From: Acidiflorens sp963847715
Lineage (GTDB): Bacteria; Acidobacteriota; Terriglobia; Terriglobales; Acidobacteriaceae
NCBI GenBank assembly: GCA_963847715.1
Contig: CAWKAZ010000005.1
Span: 62,001-126,000 of the forward strand
Reading direction: 5' to 3'
Length of the DNA: 64,000 nt
Of the stretch, positions 8,440 to 16,681 are shown piece after piece. Both the position numbers and the translations under genes were made by a program. The number at the start of each line of letters is the position of its first letter. The stretch's first letter is position 1. The notes under the pieces are model-generated. The model saw nothing but the letters and a program-made list of their open reading frames with translations, made no database searches and had not been told where the DNA came from.

Positions 8440-8458
8440 ATTATAGCATCAAATGATG
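8440..8458 (-). promoter_or_regulatory. vapBC -10 box and operator-like palindrome
   Basis: On the minus strand, TATAAT (8440-8445) lies about 20 bases upstream of the vapB ATG. Abutting it upstream is CATCATTTGATG (8447-8458), a perfect inverted repeat with a two-base centre. It is positioned where VapBC autorepression would block RNA polymerase. No convincing -35 hexamer was found. Confidence 0.5.
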
Positions 8459-8551
8459 ACAACAATAGATGCTGTTCGTTAAACTCGGTTTACGGACTTC
8501 TGTCCTTTTTGCCATGTACTTCACGATGCTAGAATCGCCCTTGGCTACCTC

Positions 8552-9433
8552 ATGATGCGGTTGGCAGCGACCCTCTTTGTATGGATAGTTTTGCCCGGAA
8601 TCTTGTGGGCAGATTGTGCGCCCGATTATCGCTCGGAGAAAGAATCGGGACTATTCATTGCTGACCTTACAGTGACCGGAACAGCGAGCCTCAGTTCTGT
8701 CGGGCTCGCAGCGATTCGAGGCAAACTAGTTGGTGCTTGCGTCAATGACAGCGTCGATGATCTAGAGGAGATCGTGAGTGCCTTATTTCTTGACCAAGGG
8801 TATTTTGCGGCGAAGGTCAACAACCTCGACGTTAAAATTCTCGATCCGCTGGCGCAGCCCAAACGAGTAGCCTTGGAAGCGGATGTCGCGGAGGGGCCAA
8901 TCTACAGACTCGCGGAAATCAGGTTCATAGAAAACCGCGCCTTCACGGCTGCGAAGCTCCGCGACACATTCAGTCTTCATAAGGGTGACATCTTTAAACG
9001 GAAAGAGATAGCGGGAGGCTTCCAGAGCGTCCGGAAGCTCTACGCGACGCAGGGTTTCAGAGATTTGGCCTTTATCTCTGACACCGACGATCTTGCTAAT
9101 GCAACGGTCGTGCTCACATTGACGATGATGGAGGGGACGCAGTACCACATGGGCAAGTTGAGAATTTCCGCGAAACAAGGGATTGCCGAACAGCTTCAAA
9201 GTGAGTGGAAACTCTCTGAGGGATCGGTTTTCGATTTTACCTATCCAGAGAAATACGTAGACTCGAACAAATCACTGTTGCCCGGTGGATTCACTCCGGA
9301 CGATCTGCAGCTGATTCGAAATTGTCCGGAAGCGTTGGTCGAGGTCCGGATATTGGTCGACCAAACTGATCCCGCCTTACGATTAAAGCCTCCCGATGTG
9401 AAGTGCGAAAAGTCGAACGAAACGTCGAAGTAA
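8552..9433 (+). CDS. Secreted POTRA-domain protein without a barrel
   Basis: A 293-residue exported protein with an N-terminal signal peptide (MRLAATLFVWIVLPGILWA, cleavage near ADC). Two POTRA-like units are visible. The first, about 34-115, contains VTGTASLSSVGLAAIRGKLVG and LFLDQGYFAAKV. The second, about 118-200, contains YRLAEIRFIENRAFTAAKLRDTFSL, GDIFKRKEIAGGFQSVRKLYATQGFRD and VVLTLTMMEGTQYHMG. The spacing and the 'YxxxGFRD' motif match BamA/TamA/FhaC-type POTRA domains. The outer-membrane beta-barrel that normally follows is absent and the protein ends cleanly. It could be a periplasmic adaptor. Neighbours (vapBC, aguA) give no functional clue. Confidence 0.7.
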   Translation: MMRLAATLFVWIVLPGILWADCAPDYRSEKESGLFIADLTVTGTASLSSVGLAAIRGKLVGACVNDSVDDLEEIVSALFLDQGYFAAKVNNLDVKILDPLAQPKRVALEADVAEGPIYRLAEIRFIENRAFTAAKLRDTFSLHKGDIFKRKEIAGGFQSVRKLYATQGFRDLAFISDTDDLANATVVLTLTMMEGTQYHMGKLRISAKQGIAEQLQSEWKLSEGSVFDFTYPEKYVDSNKSLLPGGFTPDDLQLIRNCPEALVEVRILVDQTDPALRLKPPDVKCEKSNETSK

Positions 9434-9438
9434 CGTCC

Positions 9439-10581
9439 TTAATGTTTCGGAACGATCTTTCCGTTGTCCTCATTCACAGTCGTCCCCGGTTGTTGCTGTG
9501 TCATGCAGTGCAGCGCCCCAAACCCCCAGATCAAATCTCCGGAATAAATGGGGACAATCTCGCGGGTCGGAAATAATTCCGCCAAAGTGTTAAGCGCGAC
9601 GCGGTCGTTGGGATCGTTGAAGACTGGGACCAGCACGACCTCGTTAGCGATATAGAAATTCGCGTAGCTGGCGGGCAGGCGGCGGCCCTCGAAGATCACC
9701 GGACGCGGCATGGGAATTTCTACTATGTTCAAGCGTTGGCCGTCCTGATCACGCGCTGCACGCAAGCGTCCTAGATTGTGGTGAAGCGCGGAATGATTTT
9801 CGTCTCTTTCATCCGGCTCGACCATGGTGACGACCGTGTCGGGAGCGACAAAGCGGGTGAGATCGTCGACGTGGCCATGCGTGTCGTCTCCTTCGATCCC
9901 CTCGCCGAGCCAGATGACTGACTGGATGCCGAAATATTCAGCGAACAGGTGGTCGTAGGCGGCGCGGTCCATGTGCGGATTGCGCTGCTGTGTAGTTGAG
10001 AGCAGACATTCTTCAGTCGTGAGGAGCGTCCCTTGGCCGTTGACGTCGATCGAGCCGCCTTCGAGAACGACACGTTCCTCGTTGTGCATCGGATGGATGA
10101 CTCGGGCTCCGGCCGACTTTGCCATGCGCGCTCCGAGTTTGGCGTCGAGTTCATAATTGTCGTACTTGGCCCAGGCGTTGAATTGGAAGTGTAGGGCGGG
10201 TAATTTTGTGCCCCAGGTTCGCGCCCGTTCTGTGGGCGCTAACCTGGGATCGAGGAAAATGCACCCCGAGTCGCGGGTCCAGACGCGGTCGGTGCGCCAG
10301 GGGTGGAAACAGACGTTGTCGGAGAGCGCGTCGGCTAGTTCCAGCACGGCGCGTGCTTTTTTTTCCGCTCGCTCGCTGTTGACGATCAGGTCGACACGCT
10401 CATGCCGCGCCAGGTTGCGGATGATCTCGGCGTAGACCCACGGGATCGGCTCGAACTTTCCCGGCCAGTCACCTTTGAAATGCGGCCAGGCAAGCCATGT
10501 CGAGGCATGGGCCTCCCATTCAGCTGGCATCCGGTAGCCGAGAGCGGAAGGACGTTTCGATGTGGAACGCGACTTTTCCAT
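9439..10581 (-). CDS. aguA: Agmatine deiminase
   Basis: A 380-residue cytoplasmic enzyme of the guanidino-group-modifying (peptidylarginine-deiminase) superfamily converting agmatine to N-carbamoylputrescine and ammonia. Motifs seen are WLAWPHFKGDWPGKFEPIPW near the N-terminus, WTRDSGCIF, the EGGSIDVNGQGTLLTTE block, GDDTHGHVDDLTRFV, and the nucleophile Cys359 in ALHCMTQQQP. AguB is encoded just upstream on the same strand, 129 bases away, the usual partner. The intervening DNA contains a hairpin repeat element (10613-10675). Together with the pyruvoyl arginine decarboxylase at 14.8 kb, this gives arginine to putrescine. Confidence 0.95.
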   Translation of the reverse strand: MEKSRSTSKRPSALGYRMPAEWEAHASTWLAWPHFKGDWPGKFEPIPWVYAEIIRNLARHERVDLIVNSERAEKKARAVLELADALSDNVCFHPWRTDRVWTRDSGCIFLDPRLAPTERARTWGTKLPALHFQFNAWAKYDNYELDAKLGARMAKSAGARVIHPMHNEERVVLEGGSIDVNGQGTLLTTEECLLSTTQQRNPHMDRAAYDHLFAEYFGIQSVIWLGEGIEGDDTHGHVDDLTRFVAPDTVVTMVEPDERDENHSALHHNLGRLRAARDQDGQRLNIVEIPMPRPVIFEGRRLPASYANFYIANEVVLVPVFNDPNDRVALNTLAELFPTREIVPIYSGDLIWGFGALHCMTQQQPGTTVNEDNGKIVPKH

Positions 10582-10612
10582 GTAAATGATTGAAAAATAA
10601 ATACTTTACAGC

Positions 10613-10675
10613 TAAGTCCTTATTTCTCAGAGACCTGGCTGTCGACCAGCGCTAAGTCTTTGACTCTTAAAGACC
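10613..10675 (-). repeat. Interspersed about 63-bp hairpin repeat, copy 1
   Basis: Read on the minus strand, this matches the plus-strand block at 63753-63816 nearly end to end. Shared conserved blocks are GGTCTTTA..., AGTCAAAGACTTAG, CCAGGTCT-TGAG-AATAAGGA and TTA. The middle differs in sequence but stays an inverted repeat in both copies (here GCTGG-TCGA-CAGC, there GGAG...CTCC). The copy lies between aguB and aguA. See the copy near the right edge. Confidence 0.7.
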
Positions 10676-10710
10676 GTCACCAAGGGGGTCCAAACGAAGA
10701 CTATCTGAGC

Positions 10711-11616
10711 TCACTTCCCATCCAGCATGCGACTCGTAATTGGAGCATAGCTGTCGATGCGACGATCGCGCAGAAAAGGCCAATTCCGGCGAACGTCTTC
10801 CAGATGATGCAGATCGACTTCGCCGAGCAGAATCTCTTCCTTGTTATGCGAACCTTCCGCGAGCACCCGTCCGAAGGGGTCACAGAAAAACGACCCTCCC
10901 CAGAATTCGAGGCCCTTGCCGGGAACGGAATTGCCGCGAATATCGCCGGTTTCGAAGCCGACGCGATTCACCACTCCGACGTAAACTCCGTTGGCAATGG
11001 CATGAGCGCGCTGAATCGTGCGCCAGGCATCGTGCTGCGCCACGCCAAACTCAGCCTTCTCGTCGGGATGCCAGCCAATCGCTGTCGGATAAAACAGAAT
11101 GCTTGCACCCTGCAGCGCGGTTAAGCGCGCACCTTCCGGATACCACTGATCCCAGCAGACGAGCGTGCCGATTTTGCCCGCATTCGTGTCGAGAGCTTTG
11201 TATCCCAGATCGCCGGGAGTGAAGTAGTACTTTTCGTAGTAAAGCGGATCATCGGGAATATGCATCTTGCGATACGTGCCGCGAAGGGCGCCGTCGGAAT
11301 CGAAGATCGCGGCAGTGTTGTGATAGAGGCCGGGAGCGCGCTTCTCGAACAGCGACGCGACGAGGACAACTTTGTTTTTCTTCGCTGCGGCAGCGAGCTT
11401 TTCTGTGGTGGCTCCAGGAATTGGCTCCGCCAGATCGAATAGCGCGGCATCTTCGCGCTGGCAGAAATACTGGGTCTGGAATAGTTCCGGCAAGCAGACG
11501 ACGTGCGCGCCCTGACGCGCCGCCTCTGAGACGCGGTCGAGCGCCTTGGCCAGATTGTCGGCGGGTTCTGGTCCGCACGACATTTGAATCAGCGCGACAG
11601 TGAATTTATCGGGCAC
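10711..11616 (-). CDS. aguB: N-carbamoylputrescine amidase
   Basis: A 301-residue nitrilase-superfamily hydrolase producing putrescine, CO2 and ammonia. The catalytic triad is visible: Glu44 (CLPELFQTQYF), Lys117 (YRKMHIPDDP) and Cys154 (LVCWDQWYPEGAR). The HDAWRTIQRAHAIANGVYV and FWGGSFFCDPFGRVLAEG blocks are typical of AguB. The start is GTG at 11616, because AGGAG lies seven bases upstream. The longer frame from TTG at 11637 would place the Shine-Dalgarno inside the gene. AguA lies downstream on the same strand, and the deoxyhypusine-synthase-family gene is divergent. Confidence 0.95.
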   Translation of the reverse strand: MPDKFTVALIQMSCGPEPADNLAKALDRVSEAARQGAHVVCLPELFQTQYFCQREDAALFDLAEPIPGATTEKLAAAAKKNKVVLVASLFEKRAPGLYHNTAAIFDSDGALRGTYRKMHIPDDPLYYEKYYFTPGDLGYKALDTNAGKIGTLVCWDQWYPEGARLTALQGASILFYPTAIGWHPDEKAEFGVAQHDAWRTIQRAHAIANGVYVGVVNRVGFETGDIRGNSVPGKGLEFWGGSFFCDPFGRVLAEGSHNKEEILLGEVDLHHLEDVRRNWPFLRDRRIDSYAPITSRMLDGK

Positions 11617-11671
11617 ACGTTTCTCCTGCCGTTCCAATGTATCTCCGTTCGAGCCATTCGAGCCAAATAAG

Positions 11672-11693
11672 GAGACGCGGCAAGCCGCGTCTC
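11672..11693. repeat. Perfect 10-bp inverted repeat between divergent aguB and dys
   Basis: GAGACGCGGC (11672-11681) and GCCGCGTCTC (11684-11693) form a perfect stem around AA. It lies in the 226-base divergent intergenic region, 150 bases before dys and 56 bases before aguB. It could be an operator shared by the two polyamine genes, or a dispersed palindrome. It has no T-run. Confidence 0.5.
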
Positions 11694-11842
11694 TACGGAT
11701 GCGTCGGGTGCGCGCCTAGGATATCAAAGTGTTTGATGTGCGGGTGATTGTTGCGGCAATGTGAATGCGTATGCCGCGTTTCTTGAACTTCTAGTAAATT
11801 GTTTCTTCGGTCTAAATTAGTTTTTGATCCGGAGGTTCTTCC

Positions 11843-12988
11843 TTGAAGCACAAAAGTGTCTCGAAACAAGGCCATCATCATGAAGGCAAGCACGAAGAAG
11901 GCGCGGGCATTGACCGCAAACTGCACGATCCGGTATCGGATCGGTTGATTCCACTCGAACCGCTCGATCCCAACCAGATTCAGTCGATCGACGACCTCGT
12001 GCGCGCGATGTCCAAGACCGCCTTCACCGGGCGTCAACTGGGCGAGGCAGCGGATGTGCTCGAAGCGATGGCGCGCGACAAAGACGCCTTCATCGTGATG
12101 ACTCTTGCGGGCGCGATGACAGTCGCCAAGCAGGGCTTGGTGATCTCGGAGTTGATCGATCGCGGCATCGTGAACGCCATCGTTTCGACCGGAGCATTGA
12201 TGGCGCATGGTCTAGTAGAAGCCACCGGGCGGGCGCATTTCCGGCACAATCCCGACCTTAGCGACGAGGAACTCTACGAAGCCGGATACAACCGCGTCTA
12301 CGACACGCTTGAGCCCGAGCAGAACCTCGATGACGTGGAACGGGTGATGCACGCGGTCTTCTCGTCCTGGGATGCAAGTGAAGTGATGTGCTCGTACAAG
12401 TTGAACCGCGCGATCGGAGCGCATTTGGCTAAGACTGCCAAGGGGCAGCGCGGGATTCTGAAGTCGGCCTACGAAAAGAATGTTCCGGTATTTGTTCCGG
12501 CATTTTCAGATTCCGAGCTAGGGCTTGATTTCGCGTTGACCAACCGCGAACGCGACAAGAAGGGAGGCGTGCGTTTCCGATTCGATCCGTTTGAAGACCT
12601 GGAGCATTTCGCTGCGACACTGCTGGCCCAGAAGCGGCTGGGAATTTTCACGATTGGCGGAGGCGTTCCGCGCAACTGGTCGCAGCAATTTGGTCCGTTC
12701 ATCGAATTGCGGCATCGCCGCGGCGGCGAAGACCTGCCGCTAAAGCGCTACCACTACGGCCTGCGCATCTGTCCCGAGCCGGTCTATTGGGGTGGATTGT
12801 CTGGCAGTCCGTACAGCGAAGCGATTTCCTGGGGCAAGTTTGTGCCCCCGGCAGAAGGTGGGAAATTCGGAGAGGTATTCGTTGATGCCACGGTTGGACT
12901 TCCGCTCATTGTCGCGGCGGTGCTGGAGCGGCTGAAGAAAAAGCCGGCGGGGAAGAAGACACTCGCAACGCCCGAAGTTATCTACTGA
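11843..12988 (+). CDS. Deoxyhypusine synthase family protein (probable homospermidine-type synthase)
   Basis: A 381-residue NAD-dependent aminobutyltransferase of the DHS family. The catalytic lysine segment EAISWGKF is intact (Lys332, equivalent to the lysine in the SWGK motif of eukaryotic DHS), as are GAMTVAKQGLVISELIDRG and the NAIVSTGALMAHGLVEATG nucleotide-binding stretch. The TTG start at 11843 is supported by GGAGG seven bases upstream. The first 30 residues are His/Lys/Glu-rich (HHHEGKHEEG), an unusual basic/acidic leader. Bacteria lack eIF5A, so a small acceptor such as putrescine (giving homospermidine) is more likely than a protein. Location beside aguA/aguB and pdaD fits polyamine synthesis. 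The acceptor is inference. Confidence 0.88.
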   Translation: MKHKSVSKQGHHHEGKHEEGAGIDRKLHDPVSDRLIPLEPLDPNQIQSIDDLVRAMSKTAFTGRQLGEAADVLEAMARDKDAFIVMTLAGAMTVAKQGLVISELIDRGIVNAIVSTGALMAHGLVEATGRAHFRHNPDLSDEELYEAGYNRVYDTLEPEQNLDDVERVMHAVFSSWDASEVMCSYKLNRAIGAHLAKTAKGQRGILKSAYEKNVPVFVPAFSDSELGLDFALTNRERDKKGGVRFRFDPFEDLEHFAATLLAQKRLGIFTIGGGVPRNWSQQFGPFIELRHRRGGEDLPLKRYHYGLRICPEPVYWGGLSGSPYSEAISWGKFVPPAEGGKFGEVFVDATVGLPLIVAAVLERLKKKPAGKKTLATPEVIY

Positions 12989-13054
12989 AAGGGCGAACTC
13001 AGTGATAGCGCGCCATTTCGCGCATCTTCCCAGCCGACTAGCTTGATGCCACGA

Positions 13055-14143
13055 TCACTTTGGGCCCGCGACGTTAAGCGTAAGCCTCCCGTCGTCGCTT
13101 TCACCCAGAAACGTGAAACGGTCCGGGGAAGAGGTGTAACACGCTATGGCATATCCGAGGGGTGATGGTAGCGCTCGATCCACATGGTACGTTGTCAACT
13201 CGCGTCCTTCCAGATCCACGACCTTGATAAGCTGGTCTTCGCTCTGCGGGTGAACGAATTGCACGGCAATCCTGTTCCCCGCAATGTGCATGCTATCGGG
13301 AACATAATCTGGTTGACCCGCATCGACCGTGAAGCGACGGACGACCCCACCTTCCGGCGAGATCGCATAGACAATCGCTGGACTAAGGCGACGCATGACA
13401 TAAATGTTGCCGTCATTCGCTAGGTCCACCTGGCCCAATCCGATTGCGGAATTGACACCGGGAACCCCAGGGGATACGACGCGGGAATCTCCTACTGCCG
13501 CCATGTCGTGGATTGCGTCGTCATCCTCGAGTTTGACTTCCTTCAGGAGAGTTCCGTCAGAGGAAAAGATCCCCGTGAAAGGCCACTTCGCGGCCTTGCG
13601 ATCTTGGTCGTATTCGAGGCCCGTTACCAGGAGGTTACCGGACGGAAAAGCGGCTACCTGAGCCGGCGTCCAGGGAAACGACTCCTGGAGCTTTACATAG
13701 GATTTGAAACTTCCATCCGACTTGTACACATAGACTAGATGGTGTGGTTTGTCCCAGGAATTCACATACTGATAAACGTCGCCGCTCCTCGCAATCGAGA
13801 AGTAGTGAGCGATGGCGATGTTGACTTCGGGAGTTGCGGTCTTGGGCTGTACTACGACCAGTTGTTTGCCCGCGGGGTTCAGTTTGTGGATCCCAGGCAC
13901 TCCGTCAACCGAGTTCTTGAGATACAAGTTATCGTCCTGGTCGCATTTCAAGGGAAAGCCGAACGCTTCAGCATTGAGAGCTGTCTTCGCCGTAGTCAGA
14001 AGCGCCAAATTCCCGGCGACTGCGGGCTTGTTTGCCGTAAAAGTAGCTTTCGCGGAAGGTGATGCAGGCCCCGATTGAGCCAGACAGCTTTCTGAAATTA
14101 GTGCGCAAGCGATCAGCAGCAGCGAGAAGGTGGGTCGGTTCAT
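13055..14143 (-). CDS. Secreted beta-propeller-like protein
   Basis: A 362-residue exported protein of unknown function. The signal peptide is MNRPTFSLLLIACALISESCLAQS. A cysteine at the SESCLAQ position could be a lipobox variant, but cleavage after LAQ is equally likely. The remainder has repeating strand motifs with Asp/Gly turns, e.g. CDQDDNLYLKN, FSIARSGDVYQYV, AAFPSGNLLVTG, DLANDGNIYVMRR and VYAISPEGGVVRRF, as in NHL/6-bladed propellers. It is the second gene of a two-gene unit with the Cys-rich protein at 14147-14599. AGGAGGT lies just upstream of its ATG, overlapping the end of that gene. Confidence 0.65.
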   Translation of the reverse strand: MNRPTFSLLLIACALISESCLAQSGPASPSAKATFTANKPAVAGNLALLTTAKTALNAEAFGFPLKCDQDDNLYLKNSVDGVPGIHKLNPAGKQLVVVQPKTATPEVNIAIAHYFSIARSGDVYQYVNSWDKPHHLVYVYKSDGSFKSYVKLQESFPWTPAQVAAFPSGNLLVTGLEYDQDRKAAKWPFTGIFSSDGTLLKEVKLEDDDAIHDMAAVGDSRVVSPGVPGVNSAIGLGQVDLANDGNIYVMRRLSPAIVYAISPEGGVVRRFTVDAGQPDYVPDSMHIAGNRIAVQFVHPQSEDQLIKVVDLEGRELTTYHVDRALPSPLGYAIACYTSSPDRFTFLGESDDGRLTLNVAGPK

Positions 14144-14146
14144 GGC

Positions 14147-14599
14147 TCAATTACCTCCTGGTGGCAGAGAAGAAATTCTCAGCCTGAGTATGCGGTATGC
14201 ACGTGTGCACCTGTCTGGGACCAGCATAACTTCCTCAGAAGCAGGGAGCATGTTTCCCAGTTGAGTGGCGGGCTCGGCCCTTCCGAAAGAATGCTGGCGG
14301 ACATGAACTCTTGCGTTCCCGCACTCGCAGGCACCATCACTACCACTTAGTCCGTCAGTTGAGTAGTTGTGCAGTCTATTGCCGCAGTTGCACTGACCAT
14401 AGCTGGTCGAGCAGAAGCTGCAAGTACACCCACCGCCGCACTGAGTAGCCGGCTGCGGGTCGCATGTGCCACATGGTTTGAACGTTTGGAAAAGGTCGTG
14501 GCACGCATCTAGGCATTCGCCCGCCGCATTGCAAGGTAAGAAAATTAGGAAGAGGAACGCCACCAGCAGGGGTGTGAGATGTCGAAGCTGAAGAGTCAT
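14147..14599 (-). CDS. Small cysteine-rich secreted protein
   Basis: A 150-residue exported protein not matched to a known family. The start at 14599 is set by GGAGG six bases upstream. The N-terminus TLQLRHLTPLLVAFLFLIFLPCNAAG is a clear signal peptide. The mature N-terminal half has about a dozen cysteines in close succession (CLDACHD, CGTCDPQ, CGGGCTCSFCSTSYGQCNCG, ACECG), suggesting many disulfides or metal binding. The C-terminal third is plain. It is encoded three bases before the propeller-like protein, so the two probably act together or are exported together. They separate the dys and pdaD polyamine genes. Confidence 0.6.
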   Translation of the reverse strand: MTLQLRHLTPLLVAFLFLIFLPCNAAGECLDACHDLFQTFKPCGTCDPQPATQCGGGCTCSFCSTSYGQCNCGNRLHNYSTDGLSGSDGACECGNARVHVRQHSFGRAEPATQLGNMLPASEEVMLVPDRCTRAYRILRLRISSLPPGGN

Positions 14600-14667
14600 C
14601 GCTAACCTCCGCGTCAGAAAAATCAATCGGACTTAGTTAGGGCTCCTAGATATTGGATGACAATTAT

Positions 14668-14677
14668 CCCCCCCCCC
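14668..14677. repeat. Homopolymer run of ten C
   Basis: A C10 tract lies in the intergenic region upstream of the Cys-rich gene. It is slippage-prone in replication and in sequencing. No phase-variable gene overlaps it. Confidence 0.8.
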
Positions 14678-14753
14678 AGGGTGGCGCTGTCAAGGAAGTG
14701 TGCTTCTCAACCGGATAGTGGTCTACTAACACGGAGATGATCGCTCGGCGACC

Positions 14754-15299
14754 TCAGTCGAAGATCAGCACGGCTGACGCGATTACCGTCGTCCACAGTC
14801 CGCGCTTATCGCCGACTGCCGACTGCGTGACGTTAGCCGTCCGTACGATCTTGTTCGAGATGCGATAAATCTCTTTTTTCTCGTCCCACGAACGGTCGGG
14901 ATCGAACTCCACGTTCAAAGTAGTCGCGAGCATTTCGGCGGCGAGTTCTTCGGCGTAGTCTCCGGCGGAATCTTCGGTCTCGCCGAACGAGTGATGCTCG
15001 CTCAGATATCCGTAGGTGTTGCGGTCGGCCGGGATGGCCACGCCGATCGACGATGCCAGCAGACGGTGCGGTTCGTGAGTGGAGTTTTCGGCAACCACCG
15101 AAAAGACGACTTCTCCGGGCGACAGGTGTTTGAGTCCCTGCGAACGCGGAACCAATTTGCAGTTGGGCGGAAAGATAGAAGATACGCGTACCAGGTTTTG
15201 TGCCGCGATGCCAGCGTCGCGCAGGGCGAGTTCGAAAGAGGTGAGGCGCTCCCGGTGTTTCCCCACGCCTTTGGTGAAGAATATCTTCTTGGGGACCAT
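14754..15299 (-). CDS. pdaD: Pyruvoyl-dependent arginine decarboxylase
   Basis: A 181-residue proenzyme that self-cleaves at a Ser-Ser bond to generate a pyruvoyl cofactor and converts arginine to agmatine. The cleavage motif is LVRVSSIFPPNC, predicted between Ser40 and Ser41. The conserved GEVVFSVVAENSTHEPHRLLASSIGVAIP and YAEELAAEMLA blocks are present. The ATG at 15299 (MVPKKIFFTKGVG) is the family start; an in-frame GTG at 15356 would add 19 residues. It supplies agmatine to AguA, encoded 4 kb away, so arginine to putrescine is complete in this window. Confidence 0.92.
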   Translation of the reverse strand: MVPKKIFFTKGVGKHRERLTSFELALRDAGIAAQNLVRVSSIFPPNCKLVPRSQGLKHLSPGEVVFSVVAENSTHEPHRLLASSIGVAIPADRNTYGYLSEHHSFGETEDSAGDYAEELAAEMLATTLNVEFDPDRSWDEKKEIYRISNKIVRTANVTQSAVGDKRGLWTTVIASAVLIFD

Positions 15300-15486
15300 G
15301 TCCTTGCCCAATTCAGTTTCCTCCAGAAATTTTGAGTTGAGCGGCAAATCTAACACAGTGATTTGTGAAGATTGTGTAAAAAAAGATATAGGGACAGGAT
15401 TTTCCCGTTAATTGCCAATCCGCCGCCTGTCGCCGTACCCTGCGAGCATGCGCAAGCGAGGAGAAAATGTCAGCTCTCCGTCGGAA

Positions 15487-15972
15487 TCACGCCGCGTGAG
15501 TGTGACTTTTCCCCGCCGCGAGGGGGATGATGGCCGGCTTCACTAATTCGCGAAAATCGGCAAATTTCATCCGCACCAGTTCACGGTGCGAGCCCGCATT
15601 GAAGGCGATTTCCTTGTCTTCAGCCAGACTCTGATCCACGAAAACGTCCATGCCGTAGAGATTGCCGAAAGGCGGCATGGAGCCCGTTTCGCAGTCTGGG
15701 AAGCGGCCGCGAAAATCCATTTCGCTGGCCAGTTCCACTGAATCTGCTCCCAGGTATTTTTTTAAGCGGTACAAATCCACCCGAAACGAAGCGGGGACAA
15801 CTGCCATGGCGAGCCGGCCATCGACCATCACCATGACGGTTTTGGCAAGCTCCTTCCCAGGTATATGGGCAAGGGCGGCGATGCCCTGCGCTGTGTAGGC
15901 CACGGAGTGCGAGATCACAAGATATTGAATACGGTTACGATCCAGGAATTCACGAAGCATGGAAAGAGGCAC
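15487..15972 (-). CDS. YbaK/ProX-type aminoacyl-tRNA deacylase domain protein
   Basis: A 161-residue stand-alone trans-editing domain. Blocks resembling the YbaK fold are SHSVAYTAQGIAALAHIPGKELAKTVMVMVDGRLAMAVVPAS, containing the lysine (KELAKTV) that positions the tRNA end, and CETGSMPPFGNLYGMDVFVDQSL. Such proteins hydrolyse mischarged tRNAs, e.g. Cys- or Ala-tRNA(Pro). The GTG at 15972 is chosen because AGGAGG lies five bases upstream. Specificity cannot be read from sequence. It is monocistronic, with a 258-base upstream gap in which I saw nothing. Confidence 0.85.
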   Translation of the reverse strand: MPLSMLREFLDRNRIQYLVISHSVAYTAQGIAALAHIPGKELAKTVMVMVDGRLAMAVVPASFRVDLYRLKKYLGADSVELASEMDFRGRFPDCETGSMPPFGNLYGMDVFVDQSLAEDKEIAFNAGSHRELVRMKFADFRELVKPAIIPLAAGKSHTHAA

Positions 15973-16230
15973 AAACACCTCCTGTCCGAACCGCGAACTG
16001 GGAATGTTCTGAGGAAAAGCCGGAGCACGCTCTGCGGTCGGCGCTGACTCAATTATGCGCCTCGGGGAAGTCCGGGAGTTAGTGAAAAAATCATGACCAC
16101 TGGGGACTCTACATGGACCAAGGCTGCTCGCCTGCTGATAATAGATAGACTTGAATGCGAGGGCGTGCCGAAGACGAAACCGGGGGAAGGCTAACGAAGG
16201 ATGTTCATTTTTCGCCGCATCGTAGTTCTG

Positions 16231-16461
16231 TTATGCGGCTTCTTTCACGACCATGGAATGGCTGGCCTCTCGGGTTTGCGAGCCAACAATCTTCATTTCC
16301 TGCCAGTCGTAACGAAATTCCTTGCCGCAGTCGAGGCAGGCGACATAAGTGCCCGTGCGCTGCGCTGAGGAGCTACGACGCGATCCCGCACGAACCGTAA
16401 TGGGAAAACTGTACCGGGCATGCCGGCAGCCGAACATAGCATCCATAATTTTCGAAAACAT
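16231..16461 (-). CDS. Small zinc-ribbon-like hypothetical protein
   Basis: A 76-residue protein with GGAGGT well placed before the ATG. The CLDCGKEFRYDW motif near residue 42 plus Cys12 and His14 could form a zinc site. The N-terminus MFSKIMDAMFGCRHARYSFPITVR is basic. Function is unknown. Similar short CxxCGKEF proteins are common in this type of genome. The flanking gap 16462-16681 holds nothing I recognise. Confidence 0.6.
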   Translation of the reverse strand: MFSKIMDAMFGCRHARYSFPITVRAGSRRSSSAQRTGTYVACLDCGKEFRYDWQEMKIVGSQTREASHSMVVKEAA

Positions 16462-16681
16462 CAGTTACCTCCACAGAAGTAGAGCGAAAAAACTGGCCCA
16501 TTCCATTCACTTAAGGGTGAATTGAGCTCTATCTACTTAGATTCCAGTAGATCAGAAAAGGTTCGTGAGAGAGCGTATCTTGAGAGATGCGACCGTAGGC
16601 ATTGAAGAATGAGGCAGTTGGCTAAGAGAAAAATATTGCAACATGGCTGTCAATCAGGGGAAAGCAGGCTGAGGACCGCGA

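Noticed and set aside
11693..12208. Minus-strand frame overlapping dys
   Set aside because: Shadow. The plus strand has DHS motifs and a good ribosome-binding site.
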